Source: Rhodeus uyekii
Lineage: Eukaryota > Chordata > Actinopteri > Cypriniformes > Acheilognathidae
NCBI GenBank assembly: GCA_037043235.1
Contig: JAWRVZ010000074.1
Location: forward strand, 1,759,501-1,823,500
Direction of reading: 5' to 3'
DNA length: 64,000 nucleotides
Shown here: positions 31,817-44,512 of the stretch, one piece after another
Position numbering within the stretch: position 1 is the first letter of the stretch
Layout of the letters: every line of letters begins with the position of its first letter
Position numbers and translations under genes: made by a program
Notes under the pieces: model-generated
Told to the model about the DNA's origin: nothing
Databases searched by the model: none
Seen by the model: the letters and a program-made list of their open reading frames with translations, nothing else

Positions 31817-33240
31817 TTTAAAAGCACACTTGGAAGTGGCTGAGATCGGAATGCGAATAAAATCAGATATTGTACAGAATTGTGTGTTTACGTGTTTGCA
31901 ACAAATTCTGATATGTGTCAGATGTAAGTAAAAAAATGATAAAAAAATTATGTGCCAGTGTAAAAGCAGCAATAGCGTCTGAAATTTGCGGTTGGTGGTC
32001 AGTTTGTAAATTTATGTTTTTGACCAACATTTTTCACTTTTAATGCAATTCATTGTGAAAAATTGTATTAATCATTTTTTTTCAAATCAAATACATTTTA
32101 TTATCAAATAAAGTCAATTTTTCTAGAATTGAAAAATCTAAAATTGACCCCCCCCTCCCCCCCAAAAAAAGAACAATTTCACTTGATGCACAAAATTAAT
32201 GTTAATATTAACATTAATTTAAACAAATTTGCAGATTAATTTTAACAAGTATATACTAGAAAATCTATTTTTCATCACACACATTTTCTGAGAACCCCCA
32301 ACATTTTAAAAGGGTCCATTGTAAACAATGAAAGTCGCTCTTACGGTTTTGAAACATGAGGGTGAGTAAATTATGACAACATTTTAGATACACAGTAAAA
32401 AAAAAAAATAATAATAATAATAAAATAATAAAATAATACAACCCCAACTTAAATCCCATATTGGATCACAATGAATGAAATATTCATTTTGAGAACCTTT
32501 TTTTTTAAATACATTGTATAATTAAGGAATACAATTGTGACAGTTAATGGAAACCAAAACCATCAACACACTGAGGGCTGGATTCAAAATCCATCATATA
32601 AAACTAAAGTTACAAGCTGATCCCACTTGAATTATGGTGTTCTTTGGTAAATACCAATTGAACTGTATGGTACTGAATTGTGAGCACAGGTCTGACTAGA
32701 GCAGGAGCTCTACCTTCCTGCAAAATTCAGCTCAGGGTATAGACAGGGTTGGAGCTTAACAGGAACATGATTTGGAACCCTAGCACAAGAAGATATCAGG
32801 TTCACATGCCACCCTAACGAAGTCTGTTTCTGACAGTTTGGTCAGAAATATGCACATCAGGTGCTTTCTGGAGATAATTTTGTAGGGCTCTGGAAATTAC
32901 CCTCCCGTTCCCCCTTACACAAAGAGTAAACACTGGTCTTGCTGCTGGGTTGTTGGCCTTCTATGTACCCATCCAGCTGTCTTTGTGTAACAGTCTGTTA
33001 CCCAGTATCTCCCCCATGCTCTTGTAACTGTGCTGGGATACACCCCAAACATATGGATCTGCCGTCCTGGGGGAGCAGGACTGCCTGTTCAGCCTGATTA
33101 GGTTGCATGTCATGCCTCATGCTACAGACAGTGAAAGGGCCCTATCAAAACACTAAACTAAAGACAAATCAGTCAGGAAGAATAAGAAGATAAGAAGAAC
33201 TCTCTGCAGACACCACCTGTAAAATCATTCCCTTTTTCTG
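31817..33240. other. Spacer between duplicated blocks, no gene seen
   Basis: AT-rich DNA with CCCCCCCTCCCCCCC and A-rich runs near 32149-32170 and an AATAAT array near 32406. GC rises at 32680-33240 without any recognisable gene. Confidence 0.55.
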
Positions 33241-33244
33241 GGCT

Positions 33245-33522
33245 ATCTTGCTGTTGCCTCTCCAGTGGACCTGTTGTCATTTCCATTTTCACCAAAGGTG
33301 GTGAAAGGGATCACTTATGTTTCCTAACTGGACAGATCAATATGCCTGAAGTTTCATTGATTTGGTGTTATACTATGACGATCAAGTAATTTTAATTTTC
33401 TTTAGCAGTCTAAAAAAAAAGAAAAAGAAAAAGAAAGCACAGAGAGAAAGAACAGATTCTTTCTTAAAACTCTTCCTTCTGCAAGGTCAGTGTGATGATA
33501 TGATTGGACCGTTACAATCCAT
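33245..33522 (+). repeat. Local duplication, copy 2
   Basis: Partner of 31526-31795 at a distance of about 1.7 kb in the same orientation. Shared landmarks are GTTTCCTAACTGGACAGATC, TCAAGTAATTTTxATTTTCT and CTCTTCCTTCTGCAAGGTCA. The A/G tract is expanded here. Confidence 0.8.
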
Positions 33523-33989
33523 TGTTGCCTCTCTCATTACGTCAAACAGAGGAAATACAAGCAAAAACACAAGAGGTGTTGTACTGTCACAGTGACTCTA
33601 CAGATAGATTCATGATTCTTTCAGTGTTCCCATATATCTGTAAACAGAGAGATAAAGCTTTGCTCATGTAGTGTACCTCATTTTGAAACATGCTCCTGTG
33701 AACTGTTTATAGAAGTAATCCCACCTTGTGAATTGATTAAAACATAATGTGAGTATATTGTTATATAGTAGGATAAAGTTCAATAAAATTGTTTTGCTTC
33801 CTTTACCTTTTTTTAGACCGTCCGTTTTAGCATGCGCCTTATGATCCGGTGTGCTTTATGGTGCGGAAAATATGGTAAATCTCTGCTCTCTACCTTTTCT
33901 ACTGATGTCCATAGTGCTAAATGTTTGCATTTCCACACCAAAATCAATAGCGCTTCTAACATGCATGCACTTTTTAAAACATTTAACCC

Positions 33990-35157
33990 TCTCCTCTGTC
34001 CCCCTCCACCACCATTCTACCTCTTTAACTTCCAATGATTTTGCCCATTTCTTTATTAACAACTGCAACTATCAGCTGTCAGATCCCAGCTCCAAACACA
34101 CATGAACATAGACTGGCCTCTGATGTAACCAGAAAACTTTTTTTCAACCTTCTCTCCACTCACAGAGGTAGATGCCTCTAAACCTCTCCTTTCCATCCAC
34201 CCAACCACCTGCCCATAGACCCCATCCCCTCACACCTTCTACAAGCCATCTCTCCTACAATCTTACCATCACTCACTCACATAATCAACACATCTCTTCA
34301 CACGGGAACCTTCCCTACTGCATTCAAGCAGACTCGAGTAACCCCACTATTCAAAAAACCCACATAAAAAAAAAAACCTCGTCACTAAGCATCACTGAAA
34401 CACCTCTTCAGTGGTTTGAAGTCTATCTCAAGGATAGGTTCTTCACGGTTGCATGGTGCGGGGAGGTCTCCAAAGAATGTCAACTGATCAGGGTTCCTCA
34501 GGGTTCAGTTCTTGGAGCACTTCTCTTCTCCATATACACCACATCACTGGGTCCCATAATAGAGGCACACGGATTCTCCTATCACTGCTACGCAGATGAC
34601 ACACAGACATCACATCGCAAAGAGGGCTCAATCATGCAGGTTTGCACTGCACAACATCAGGAGAATCAGGCCATTCATCACTGAGCAAGCTACACAACTT
34701 CTGGTGCAGGCCGAGGTCATTTCCAGGCTCGATTACGGCAATGTTCTTTAGGTCGGACTTCCTGCTAGCGCAATCAAGCCCCTGCAATTGATCTAGAATG
34801 CCTCAGCTCATCTGGTCTACAACAAACCCAAAAGGACTCGTGTCACCGAATGGCTCCCACTTGCAGCACACATTAAATTCAAAGCACTGGCTCAGCACCT
34901 TAATACCTACCCTCATCCAGAACTTAGGTTTAAAAGACTACTGAAAAAGCATCTCTTCCATGGGCTCCGAACATGACACTCACACACAAAAAACACCCTC
35001 TACCCCCCATACTTGTTCTACTTGTGTATGGAATGTTCGAAACTTTGTATTGTAAGCACTCTTGGGTACTTTGTATCTTCGGGACAAATCACTTTCTGTA
35101 CTCAAATTAAAAGTTGCTTTGGATAAAAGCGTCTGCTAAATAAATGAATGTAAGTAT
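33990..35157 (+). mobile_element. L2/Maui-like LINE, 5'-truncated
   Basis: The plus strand reads through diverged RT: SNDFAHFFINN (about 34030), TLFKKPT-type palm entry (about 34350), WFEVYLKDR (34410), VPQGSVLGALLFSIYT (34490-34540), the catalytic CYADDTQ (about 34590), then SRLDYGNVL (34720) and HLFHGL (34955). The 3' end TTGGATAAAAGCGTCTGCTA and AATAAATGAATGTAA (35118-35152) is the L2-type tail. Stops and a frameshift after 34684 break the frame. The tail is the same as that of the tRNA-derived SINEs here, which supports L2 as their partner. Confidence 0.9.
34172..34684 (+). pseudogene. L2 reverse-transcriptase fragment
   Basis: This is the longest open stretch of the LINE at 33990-35157, 170 codons with the VPQGSVLG and YADD boxes intact. 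The first third, up to the KKPTxKKK tract, is shifted relative to the true frame. The fingers and thumb regions on either side are disrupted, so no active polymerase can be made. Confidence 0.8.
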
Positions 35158-35169
35158 TGTTGGCTGAAA

Positions 35170-35640
35170 ACTAAGTTTGTTTTTCTCCTGTCTTAGCATT
35201 AGTGTCTATCACCTTGTTGGTAGTTTGTTTCTAGAATTGTTTAGTTCTCTTATTCAGTTCATATAGTTAGTCTGCATTTGACTTGTCACAGTTTTGTCTA
35301 TTTTATTTGCTCTTGTCTTGAGTGTCTTTTGTTGGTCCCTGTCCTTCCTCCTGTTTCCCCCTGGCTGTTGACACTCCTGGCTTGGCAGCTAGTCTGGTGC
35401 TACATAATCATGTCCCCAAGTGGCAAGCTTCTGGTTTCCTGATCCGCTGCCAGATCTTCCCAATCGGCCTGAGAGTCATCTGTTATAAGTCCTGACCAGT
35501 CAGCTCTCCTATTGTCTGCCCTGCCCTACTGTTTTGCCTGTCACTTCTCCATTGTATTTGCCTTGTCTACTGTCCTGCAATAAATCACTCATCATTCAGC
35601 TCTGCATTTCGGTCCTCTCTTGTCCAGAAAATCCTGACAC
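35170..35640 (+). mobile_element. Probable solo LTR, 3' part
   Basis: A CT-rich stretch with AATAAATCACTC (about 35579) and the ending GTCCAGAAAATCCTGACA has the look of a fish Gypsy LTR R-U5. The matching TGTCAGG start was not found, so the left boundary is uncertain. Confidence 0.45.
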
Positions 35641-35644
35641 ATGT

Positions 35645-36780
35645 ATGATGTCATTGAACTATTCTATTTCACACAAAATGCTGTCTTTTACTTTCTAATC
35701 ATCAAAAAGTCCAGAAAAAAATGTGAATAACAGTTTCCACAAAACTAAGCTGCACATTCAGTTTTGATTATAAAGATTTCTGAAGGATTATTTGACACTA
35801 AAAATGTGTAATGGCATTTACAAAAAGTAACTAGTACTTTAACAAAAACTCCAATTTAAATCTGACAAAACATCAATTCACAACCCATTTATGTACTTGT
35901 ACTGTCACACATATGAGTTAATCAGATCATCTTGATTTGATCACGAGACTATAAGTCATTTTTATCTTCAAGAGCATCTCCAGGTATTTCTGTGGTATAG
36001 ATTCCCAGAAAACCTGGGAATATCTAAAATCACACAATTTCAATTAGTACATAATTACATAACACAGTAGGCTAAGAGAAGCACAAGATATTAACATAGG
36101 CGATCCATGTGAGTGCTGAGTGGAGGGTAATGGACAACTGAGGAATTGTGGGGGAGTCCTGAAGTGCTAGTGTGACTCATTCACTGCACCCTTTCACTTC
36201 AGCAGTAAAACTCCATCCTTCCCAAAAAGACATCACCCACTCACTGTCTGGAAGAGTGTATCAGCACACAAACCCCCCAGAGGTAAATCCACATTCAAGT
36301 GTGTTGAAATCCGCAGGTATTGTGCGCCACCCACACGGTGAATCATAAGATCGGCCAATGACATAGCAGGGAAATTATGATGCAAGTAAGCGTGCTGACT
36401 CAGGCATGCAAATGTGTGCCTGCGTTAAGTGCTCAGAGGATACAGCTGTGGTACTCGTGAGACACATGTATATACACATACGCCCTTACATAAACACTAA
36501 TGTAAATACTCCAGCACAGTGCGAGGCATGCATGCATTACAACCCTCACAAACAAGCACAAACACATGTTGGTATCCTTGTCATTACGCAGACTTTCCAT
36601 TGAATCCTATTTTGTTTTATAGTAAGTAAGGGTATTTTCTATGACTACTTCTAAACCTAACCGTCATTGAAATATAACTGAATTTAATTTCTTTTAGGAC
36701 AAGTATGTTTTTTTTATGTTTTTTTTTATTTATTACAGGGACAGTTATATGTTCACTTGACTGCTTTTCCAAGCATGCCA
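35645..36780. other. Intergenic, no gene seen
   Basis: AT-rich until 36060, then mixed composition with a CA-rich portion (36440-36590). No motif-bearing frame. Confidence 0.55.
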
Positions 36781-36849
36781 CTCCTGCTCTCACTTGGCAT
36801 CACCCACACTTTCTCCGCGTAAGCACTCCAATCTGCACCAAGATTTGAG

Positions 36850-37140
36850 CACACACCTCACAGTTACTATTTGTCTGGTCTCAAGTCCGGACAACAGACT
36901 ACTTACCTTTCTATTCACCATACTCATGTGAAGAGGTTTGTGCTCTCTCTATACTCCTGCTCCAGTCTCCATTCTTTCCCCGTCAACTTGGTAAAGGAAA
37001 AGCGACTTGGTTCATATTCATATGCTCATCATTATTCTGATTGTTACATTACTCACCTGCTTGCTGTTAAATTCACTACTGTCAATAAATACTCTGTTTG
37101 GGTTTAACCTTATCTCAGCCTCCGAGTCTGTTCCCTGACA
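36850..37140 (+). mobile_element. Probable LTR 3' end
   Basis: AATAAATACTCTGTTTGGG followed by a CT-rich stretch and the ending GTTCCCTGACA resembles the end of a Gypsy LTR, distinct in sequence from the ones above. The left edge is a guess. Confidence 0.4.
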
Positions 37141-37406
37141 CTGAGAATGTTATTAAAGACTAGATAGCATTAAATGAACATTCTATCACTGTTTCACTGT
37201 GTGTCTGCAAAAGTTCTGAGAATGTTCCCTATTAGTTGTGTTGAATGTAAACAATAGTTACATTTTATATAGGTCATAATGCAAACACAAATATTCAATT
37301 GACAAAACTGTTACTTAGAAAAAATAATTAGCAAAGACTTTTGAAATTCACAATGCCACATATTTTTTACTCTATACATGGTACTAGAGCACCATAGTAA
37401 GTTGTT

Positions 37407-37497
<91 letters not shown>

Positions 37498-38446
37498 GTA
37501 GATATTGGGGAGGCTGCTGGAAGAGTTATTGCATATTTTGTAAGAAAAATGGCGCAATACAGCATTTGACAAGAGTGACCACAAAAGGAAGTAGATAACA
37601 GTCATGAGTTATCTAAACACAACCAAATGTCTTCTCACGATTTTGAGTTTTGTAAATTGCTTGTTTCACCGTTGTATTATTGTAATAATCACACCCCTTA
37701 GCAATTAAGAACATTTCACCACATGAGATGTGTATAGATCTCTGTGTAATGTACAATATGTTTATAAAAATAATTATGCAGGTTAATGGATACAAACTAA
37801 TGTTTGATATAAAAAAAACTGTTCTGAATGGACAAAAAATTAAAGGTGACTAGTTGCATTATATAGATCCCAAATTCACAGAACAGACAGAAAATTTATT
37901 TGTATCAGTATCTTGACAGTGTGTGAAGAAACCTGGGGGTGATGTATACCACATCTCATCCCCCACAACACCTGCACCCCACACGCAACTATGCATGGAT
38001 ACATACATACATACACACTCTCTCTCTCTCTTTCTCACACACCTCCATCATAGTGACTCATCTGCCTACTGTTTATGACTCTCTATCCACCCACAGAAAC
38101 ACTTGTATGCAGGAAGAGACATTTACAATAGATCTTGGCTGCTCCCTGGTGGTATGAATGTGAAGTACAACTGAAAGCATCTACAATAGAATGGAATTCT
38201 TGCCTGTTTGCTTTCTGCACAAAAATATGTGAAACAGTTCAGGCCAGCAAGTGCATCAAGTTGTCATTGTGCATCAAGATAAATGCAGTTACTAGGGTAT
38301 GTAAAAATGTCTTAACTTTAGGCAGTCCAATAAAATAATGAGTCAAGCAGAGATTGAAAATCAAAGCTGATATTACTTCTGGTCCAGTTATCATCACTCT
38401 GGAAATGGAAGGTTAAGTCAAGAGAGCATTGTATTATGGAATACAT
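37141..38446. other. Intergenic with a long GT array
   Basis: Only the microsatellite at 37411-37496 and a short CATA/CT-rich patch near 38005-38045 stand out. Confidence 0.6.
37411..37496 (+). repeat. (GT)43 microsatellite
   Basis: Forty-three uninterrupted GT units. The open frames over it are artefacts of the dinucleotide pattern. Confidence 0.97.
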
Positions 38447-38449
38447 TAT

Positions 38450-38804
38450 GGAGGCCATGATGAACCAAGGCCAATGGACAAATTTTGCCAGAATGCCGGG
38501 GTTAAAGCCCTACTCTTGCAAAAGACATCCTGGGATTTTTAATGACCACAGAGAGTCAGGAACTCGGTTTAACATCTCATCTGAAAGACAGTGCTTGTTG
38601 TAGTATAGTGACCCCGTCACTATACTGGGCCATTAGGACCCACACAGACCGCAGGGTGAGCACCCCCTGCTGGCCTCCTAACACCACTTCCAGCAGCAAC
38701 CTAGTTTTTTCACAGGAGGTCTCCCATCCAGGTACTAACTAGGCTCAACCCTGTTTAGCTTCAGTGGGCAACCAGTCTTAGGCTACAGGGTGATATGGCT
38801 GCTG
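38450..38804 (-). mobile_element. 5S-SINE, 5' two thirds
   Basis: It runs from the ATTATGGAGGCCATGATGAA region through AAAGACATCCTGGGATTTTT and CACACAGACCGCAGGGTGAG to the 5S-like head at 38700-38795 (minus strand: AAGCTAAACAGGGTTGAGCC and CCTGGATGGGAGACCTCC). The L2-like tail is missing. Confidence 0.88.
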
Positions 38805-38869
38805 CTTGAATATTAGTATTGGTAGTTAAGTATAAATTAAAGCATGATGTTCATCATCGATAGAAGATC

Positions 38870-39170
38870 ATTAATGATGAAATTTAGAGAACATTTCTTT
38901 GAAATTCATTACATTTATATTACTTATAGTATTATTAGTTGTGATATAATTTAATATAATTGTATTTTTAATTTAGTTTTTTTTTCTTGATCTTATTTAT
39001 TTAAATGTTCTTTCTATCCTCTATATTCTCCATGTATGTATGAATGTATATACCCAGAGATCCTGGAAACCACAACAAATTCCTTGTGTGTTTGTGCACA
39101 CTTAAACTGAATAAATTCTGATTCATTTTAATTTTTGTAAAAAAAATAAATAAATAAAAAAAAAAAAACT
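38870..39170 (+). mobile_element. LINE 3' tail with poly(A) (tentative)
   Basis: CCACAACAAATTCCTTGTGT, then AATAAATTCTGATTCATTTT and a long A-rich run resemble the 3' end of a poly(A)-type fish LINE. No coding part was found upstream. Confidence 0.35.
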
Positions 39171-40134
39171 TTTTTGTTGCAATTCTAGATGCTTGGTTAA
39201 AATGATCAGCTAACTTGGTTAAATTATACTAAAATTCATGAATTTGGAAGTAATAATGATATTAATTAAACACTTTAAATATAAATGGTTTGGTCCAACA
39301 AACAATAAACACTTATTTATGATACAAACTTGGTGTAATATCAAATAACACCAACAGGGGGGACTGTTGTTCTACTGGCAGAGCTTTCTTTCTCTGTCTC
39401 TTGCCGTCAACGGCCAGTTACCTATTGTGACTAGTTGTCATACAGGCTCAATGAACTAATACCTTAAAGAGAGAAATTAATGCACATGACTTTATCATAT
39501 AAAAAGAACTCAACCACCAAGTGTGTCGTCAAGTATAAAAAAGAAAGAATCTTTGCAAGCAATGTAAGGGACTGGCACACACAATGATGGGTTATAATAA
39601 CATATTTCTGAGCTATGAGCTAGAGCTATATGACTATTAAAAGTCTTTTTCTTTCTCTTGTTCTTTTGCTGTCAAACAGAGATGTTGGATATCTGCCAGC
39701 CAGAGTGAGTATAACCCACAATAATTGTCTTTCCCAGCATGAGTGTGTCTTTGTGTGAGTGTGAATGCTCAATAGTTATAGTAGTTTTGAAAGACACAAT
39801 GCAGGTTGAGGATAAATTTGTTGTCATTGAATCCAAATAATATTTTTTGTTTCAGAAAGGTGACAAAAGAAAATTGCATGCATGTGGGCATATATGTGTG
39901 TTTGCATATGTTGGCATATGAGTGTTGTCTTACATGAAACAACACTGCTTGCAGAAAATAGGATTTTTTTTCTCAACCAATTTATTTATCCTTTTAGGCA
40001 ATGTTCCCTGTTCAGAAATGCAAATTGAATCAATCTGAGTCTGACTTTTAAGACTTTCAAGTGGGATTTAATTAGAAGCCGAGGCGCAGAGTTTTAATGA
40101 GAGAGGGGGAGGAGAGAGGGGGAGCAGAGTGAAA

Positions 40135-40140
<6 letters not shown>

Positions 40141-40192
<52 letters not shown>

Positions 40193-40193
40193 A
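40141..40193 (+). repeat. (GA)n microsatellite
   Basis: About 26 GA units with one AA break near the end, following a GA-rich stretch. Confidence 0.95.
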
Positions 40194-40621
40194 TGATGAT
40201 GTTCTGATAGGGATCCTTTGGGAGAGGTGAAGGACACACAGACACACATTCTACTGTTCTCTTTGGCTGTCCGGCCTTAAACTGTGACCTTGCAGCCCGT
40301 GAGATGTGTGATGTCATTAAATACATTTTTAAACAAAAAAGTTCACCATCACACTCTGCATTTTATGAAACATAAACTTGTGAAGTACACCTTGCAATTA
40401 GTGAATGTAGAATGAACAAACAGTTAAAAACACATTCTCACACAATACATTCTAAAAAACACATTCTCACACACATTCTAGAATCTACTTCACCAGCACG
40501 CCATGTGACATCATCATTTAATATTTTTGTCTCTCTCTTCTCTCTCTCTAGTCTGTGTGTCTAGAGTGAGTTTGTAAGTTTTGTAAGACCCTGCTGCTTT
40601 TAGTTTTGATAGAATAGGTTC

Positions 40622-40622
<1 letters not shown>

Positions 40623-40720
<98 letters not shown>
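40623..40720 (+). repeat. (ATAG)n microsatellite
   Basis: About 24 perfect tetranucleotide units. Confidence 0.97.
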
Positions 40721-41058
40721 TACTCAATGGCAAATTAAATGAAATTGGTGAAAGTTCACAAATTATTCGTCAAAGTAATTTATATTGATTGAGTTATTTA
40801 ATCTGAAGAGGGAGGATCACTTTATCTGATCAAAATATTTAAGTTGTGTCTTTATTCTAGGGCTCTCAACGTGTTAGTATATTTAAATATTTTAATGCAA
40901 ATAATGGAAAGAAATTACTGAAGCATAAGAAATTGCCATTCATGTAATTTTTCTCAAGCAGTCAGATGATCTTAGAAGTCTGAAATTTATGACGCTGAGA
41001 ATCTACAATGGCTCCAGCAACTTTGGTGGAAATTTTGTTTGCAATCAGATAATTTGAA

Positions 41059-42075
41059 CCCTTTGACACATAAATGATCACACCGGTGTGATCAGTCTTG
41101 ACTGGTTCCTGGAGTATACAGTCACACCGGTGTGATTAGAACATCAAGTGCATCATGTGATCAATTGCCAGAGACGAACACACTCAATTTTGTCATACAT
41201 CACAGCTATTTTGTGTTTTCAACCCCATAATGTTTATTTTAGGTGTTGGACATTCAAATATTCATAAATACTGGCAAAACAGTAGATTTTTAGTTTGAAA
41301 TTGTGGTGCAAACTAACATGGCGGCGCCCATCACACATTATAGATCAGCTAATATGATCATTACAGTAATCCCTCACCACTTCGCGGTTCAAGTTTTGCG
41401 GCCTCAGTGTATCGTGGATTTTTCAAATTTTTTTTCAAAAAAGTGGATTTTTCGAAAAATGAATGGCAGCCACGGTCACTCAGACAAGGCATTGGTTCCC
41501 GGCGCAAGATCGACGAATGAAACCCATACCTCTTCGCCTCTCTCAGAAGCAAATGTTGACGATCCAGCAACGATATCTGACGATGAGACACTTCCCGAAC
41601 TGATTTAAAGGCCTCATTGTACCAGTGCAGTAACACCATCATCATCATCATGAGTGTAGAGCACCATAATACGCATCATATGAGAGGGAGAGTAAATGTA
41701 TAAAATTAAGGTTTTATAATAAAATTGATTTAATTAAAATATATTTAAAGTATAAATATACATTAACCGCGATAAACGAGGGATCGCTGAATAAATGTTT
41801 TTAATTGACAAAACAAATTCACCTCCAAATATTTTAAAATCTATATATCAGGTAGTTGATAACATAGCCAAGATGTTTGTGAATTTTTTGAATAAAAAAA
41901 AGAAAAACTAAATAAAGCAATACATCTGTCATACAGCAATATTGTGGCTATGTTGTGTAAAGCGACAAGCATGCCGTGTCACCATGGAAATAATAAGGGG
42001 TTTTAAAATAACGGTCACCTTCAAATACTCACGCTGGGGGTCAGCGAAAATATTTTAAACGTATGTGCAAAAGGG
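41059..42075. mobile_element. piggyBac-like non-autonomous element
   Basis: The ends are CCCTTTGACACATAAA on the left and, reversed, CCCTTTTGCACATACG on the right. The right flank is TTAA (42076-42079) and the left is TGAA (41055-41058), one change from TTAA. TTAA targets and CCC-starting ends are the mark of piggyBac. Two copies of the palindrome TCACACCGGTGTGA lie near the left end at 41078 and 41122. A Tigger-type copy (41364-41789) is nested inside. No piggyBac transposase was seen. Confidence 0.65.
41364..41789 (+). mobile_element. Tigger/pogo-like copy nested in the piggyBac-like element
   Basis: It starts TA-CAGTAATCCCTCACCACTTC and ends GCGATAAACGAGGGATCGCTG. It keeps the last ~50 codons of a coding region and its stop at 41606-41608, then a non-coding end. 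The interior matches 23886-24585 in reverse orientation. This copy is the better preserved at its left end, and the other at its right end. Confidence 0.7.
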
Positions 42076-42079
42076 TTAA

Positions 42080-43160
42080 TCCGCAAAACTCCTGGAAAGA
42101 GTTCAGTCCAATGATCCAGTAAGAGACTTATTTCAATCAATGAGTCTAAAACAATGAGTCTAAAACAGCGCTAATGTAAAGAAAAAGTGGGATACGCATG
42201 TAATCAGGGTTCTCTGAGAAGTGGAATGAGATGCTGCACACCTTAGAGGGCACTATAAGGAATGCCTCTAATATGACCAGTGTCTGACCAGTGTCATCCT
42301 CTTCTTGTCTGAATGAGATGTGTGCAGGAATACAAGAAGCATGGTAAAGAGACCTGAGATGTTCTCTTTGGGGTATTGTGGAGTGGAATACCCATACTGA
42401 ATACTGCCATGCTGATGGGATGAGTTTCATATTGACTGAGCGAAGTCAAGGAATTCTCATCCCTATGGTGCACACCGGCAACACAATCATAGGCCAAAGC
42501 CTCTCAAGAATGGTGGCCTAAACAGGAGAGGAAGCCTAACTATGTTCAGGCCGGTGTACAAGAAGGTTCACAGAAACCCTAACACTCAGAAATTCTGTTC
42601 AGACAATCCTGAAGAGTGGAGGGCAGAACCTAGAAAGTTCAGAAAGAGTTTAAAAACTCAATCTAATGCACCACAGAGTGGAAGGAGGCTCCCAGGGAGC
42701 CTAACAACCTAGCATACTACCCTGATCGCCAAGCCGAACTTTAGGAGCGGAAGCCTCTGTATGATTACTCTCAAAATCGAGAGGAAACCCACCAATGCCC
42801 TACTCTTAGGACATCTTGCAAGGAGGCTCACAGAGAGCCTAGCATTCACAATTGCTATCGTAGGGGAGCTCTGAAGAGTGGAGGCCTCAATAAAGATAAC
42901 TCTCAAAGATAACTCTAGCAAGAGGAGGCCAAGAAGGTTCACAGAGAGCCTTCAATCCTAGCAAACTGCCGGGTCAAGCTGTAGGAGTACAGGCTTCTTC
43001 ATGATTGAGGAGATCGAGAGGAGACCTAACGATGGCCGTGCTCAAGACATCTCACAATTGCTATTGTAGCGGAGTGGAGACATCAGTAAGATAACACAGA
43101 TACCTCTGTATAACTCTCTAAAGTTAGAGGCATTTCAAGCATTTCATCTAATGGTGATGA
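42080..43160 (-). mobile_element. DIRS-related non-coding relic, antisense
   Basis: On the minus strand this region repeats the boxed style seen at 170-1290 (GCCTCCxCTCTTCAGAGCTC, GGCTCTCTGTGAGCCTCCTT, several times between 42640 and 43080). It is followed by GGGTATTCCACTCCACAATA, GAGAACATCTCAGGTCTCTT and TTCTCAGAGAACCCTGATTA. No protein remains. I associate it with DIRS because the same units flank DIRS gag at the window start. Confidence 0.5.
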
Positions 43161-44504
43161 AATCAGACTGTGATGAAATCAGACATTGTTGATGAAATCA
43201 AACATTCAAAAACAGAAAAGCAGAGCTAAGATTGCAGCTATACAAACCAAAAACAAAATAGCACTTGCTTGGTGTTTTGAGTATCAATCATGCTGTTCAT
43301 GTTCTTTAATCCATTCCAATCATGTTGTCAATATGTGCAATCATGTTGCACATATTTGTAAAGTAGAATTCTCAGGTAAAATGACATAAAATTATAACAG
43401 CATTCTGTCTGAGTCGTCATGGCTTCTTTGCTTGCTTTCATCACTTTAATTAATTTTCTTGTGCACTGACTTGTTTGCTAAACTATGCAGCCAGTCTCTT
43501 TCACTGATGGCCCAACCGTGATTCAACATGTTGAACCAACCAATGTTCCTATTGACTAATGAACACATAAAAAAAAAAAAAAAAGTCGGCCAACACTCAA
43601 AGACGGCCCAATGTTGCTTGGTTTGGTATGTCCTTGGCTTTATAGAAAGCCTAATGACCTGATACTGCTATACAGGTGGAGCTCTCTTGTTCACAGGAGT
43701 GGGGCAGTTATGTCCAGTCAGCAATGTTTTCAATAAACTCTGTCTCATGTCTCCAAACCAGATCTAATCTGTCATTTATGCAGACATGGCTTTCCATAAT
43801 TCCAAGTTGTTATAAAAATAAAAATTACTGCACTCTTTTGTCTCTAATTCCTCAGGATTAGAAATGTAACCCACGTGGGTTTCAGATTTTAAAAAAAAGT
43901 TTTTATAAAATGTATAAAGTTATGTTCAAATTTGCTTCAAATATACCTTCAAGATGGCGTATGCTGTTGTATTCGCGCTTTTCTGGCATGAGCACGCACA
44001 TGGGGTGGGGAGTGTTTTTGAGTAAACACTGAGAGATTGAGTAAGGAGAGAGATGGCTGCTCTACCACTGACTGTAATATAGCATAATCTACTGTTTCTA
44101 TGTTCCTTCTTTTATTTGTGATGTTTGAGTGTTTTCAGAGCGTTACATGTTTGAGAAGAGTATGGAACCCATCTATAAAGCTCGTATTCTGGGCAGTCGT
44201 CAACTACTCTGACAGCCAGTGCAAGATTTACCAGTATACAATTAAAAACCACCTTTGATTCTCGATACAAACCTTGAATTACATTCTCCAACATTGCAAA
44301 CACAACTTTGCTCACAGCGTAAACACAGTCACAACACACATAAACATATTCACTCATAACACAGTCATTTCGCTCGGACATAGTTCTGAGAAGTATTACA
44401 CACGCGGTTACTATGGTTTCACGGCTGCACGGCACTGCGCCGCAAGAGTGAGTGAAGCGTCATTGGAGTGAATGGCCATACGGACTGATGCAGATGCACG
44501 GATT
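43161..44504. other. Intergenic, no gene seen
   Basis: A short triple repeat of GATGAAATCAGAC occurs at 43157-43200, and an A run near 43567. Otherwise AT-rich and unassigned. Confidence 0.55.
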
Positions 44505-44512
44505 ATTTATTG

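Larger units (their letters stand above)
39171..41058. other. Intergenic with two long microsatellites
   Basis: Apart from the GA array (40141) and the GATA array (40623), nothing was recognised. Confidence 0.55.

Noticed and set aside
33362..33595. Lys-rich 77-codon ORF in the second duplicated block
   Set aside because: The frame differs from that of the first block after the A-rich tract, so it is not conserved between the two copies.
42080..43160. A new tandem-repeat or CRISPR-like array from recurring CCTC/GAGG boxes
   Set aside because: The units are irregular in length and diverged, and match the style of the sequence flanking DIRS gag at the window start.
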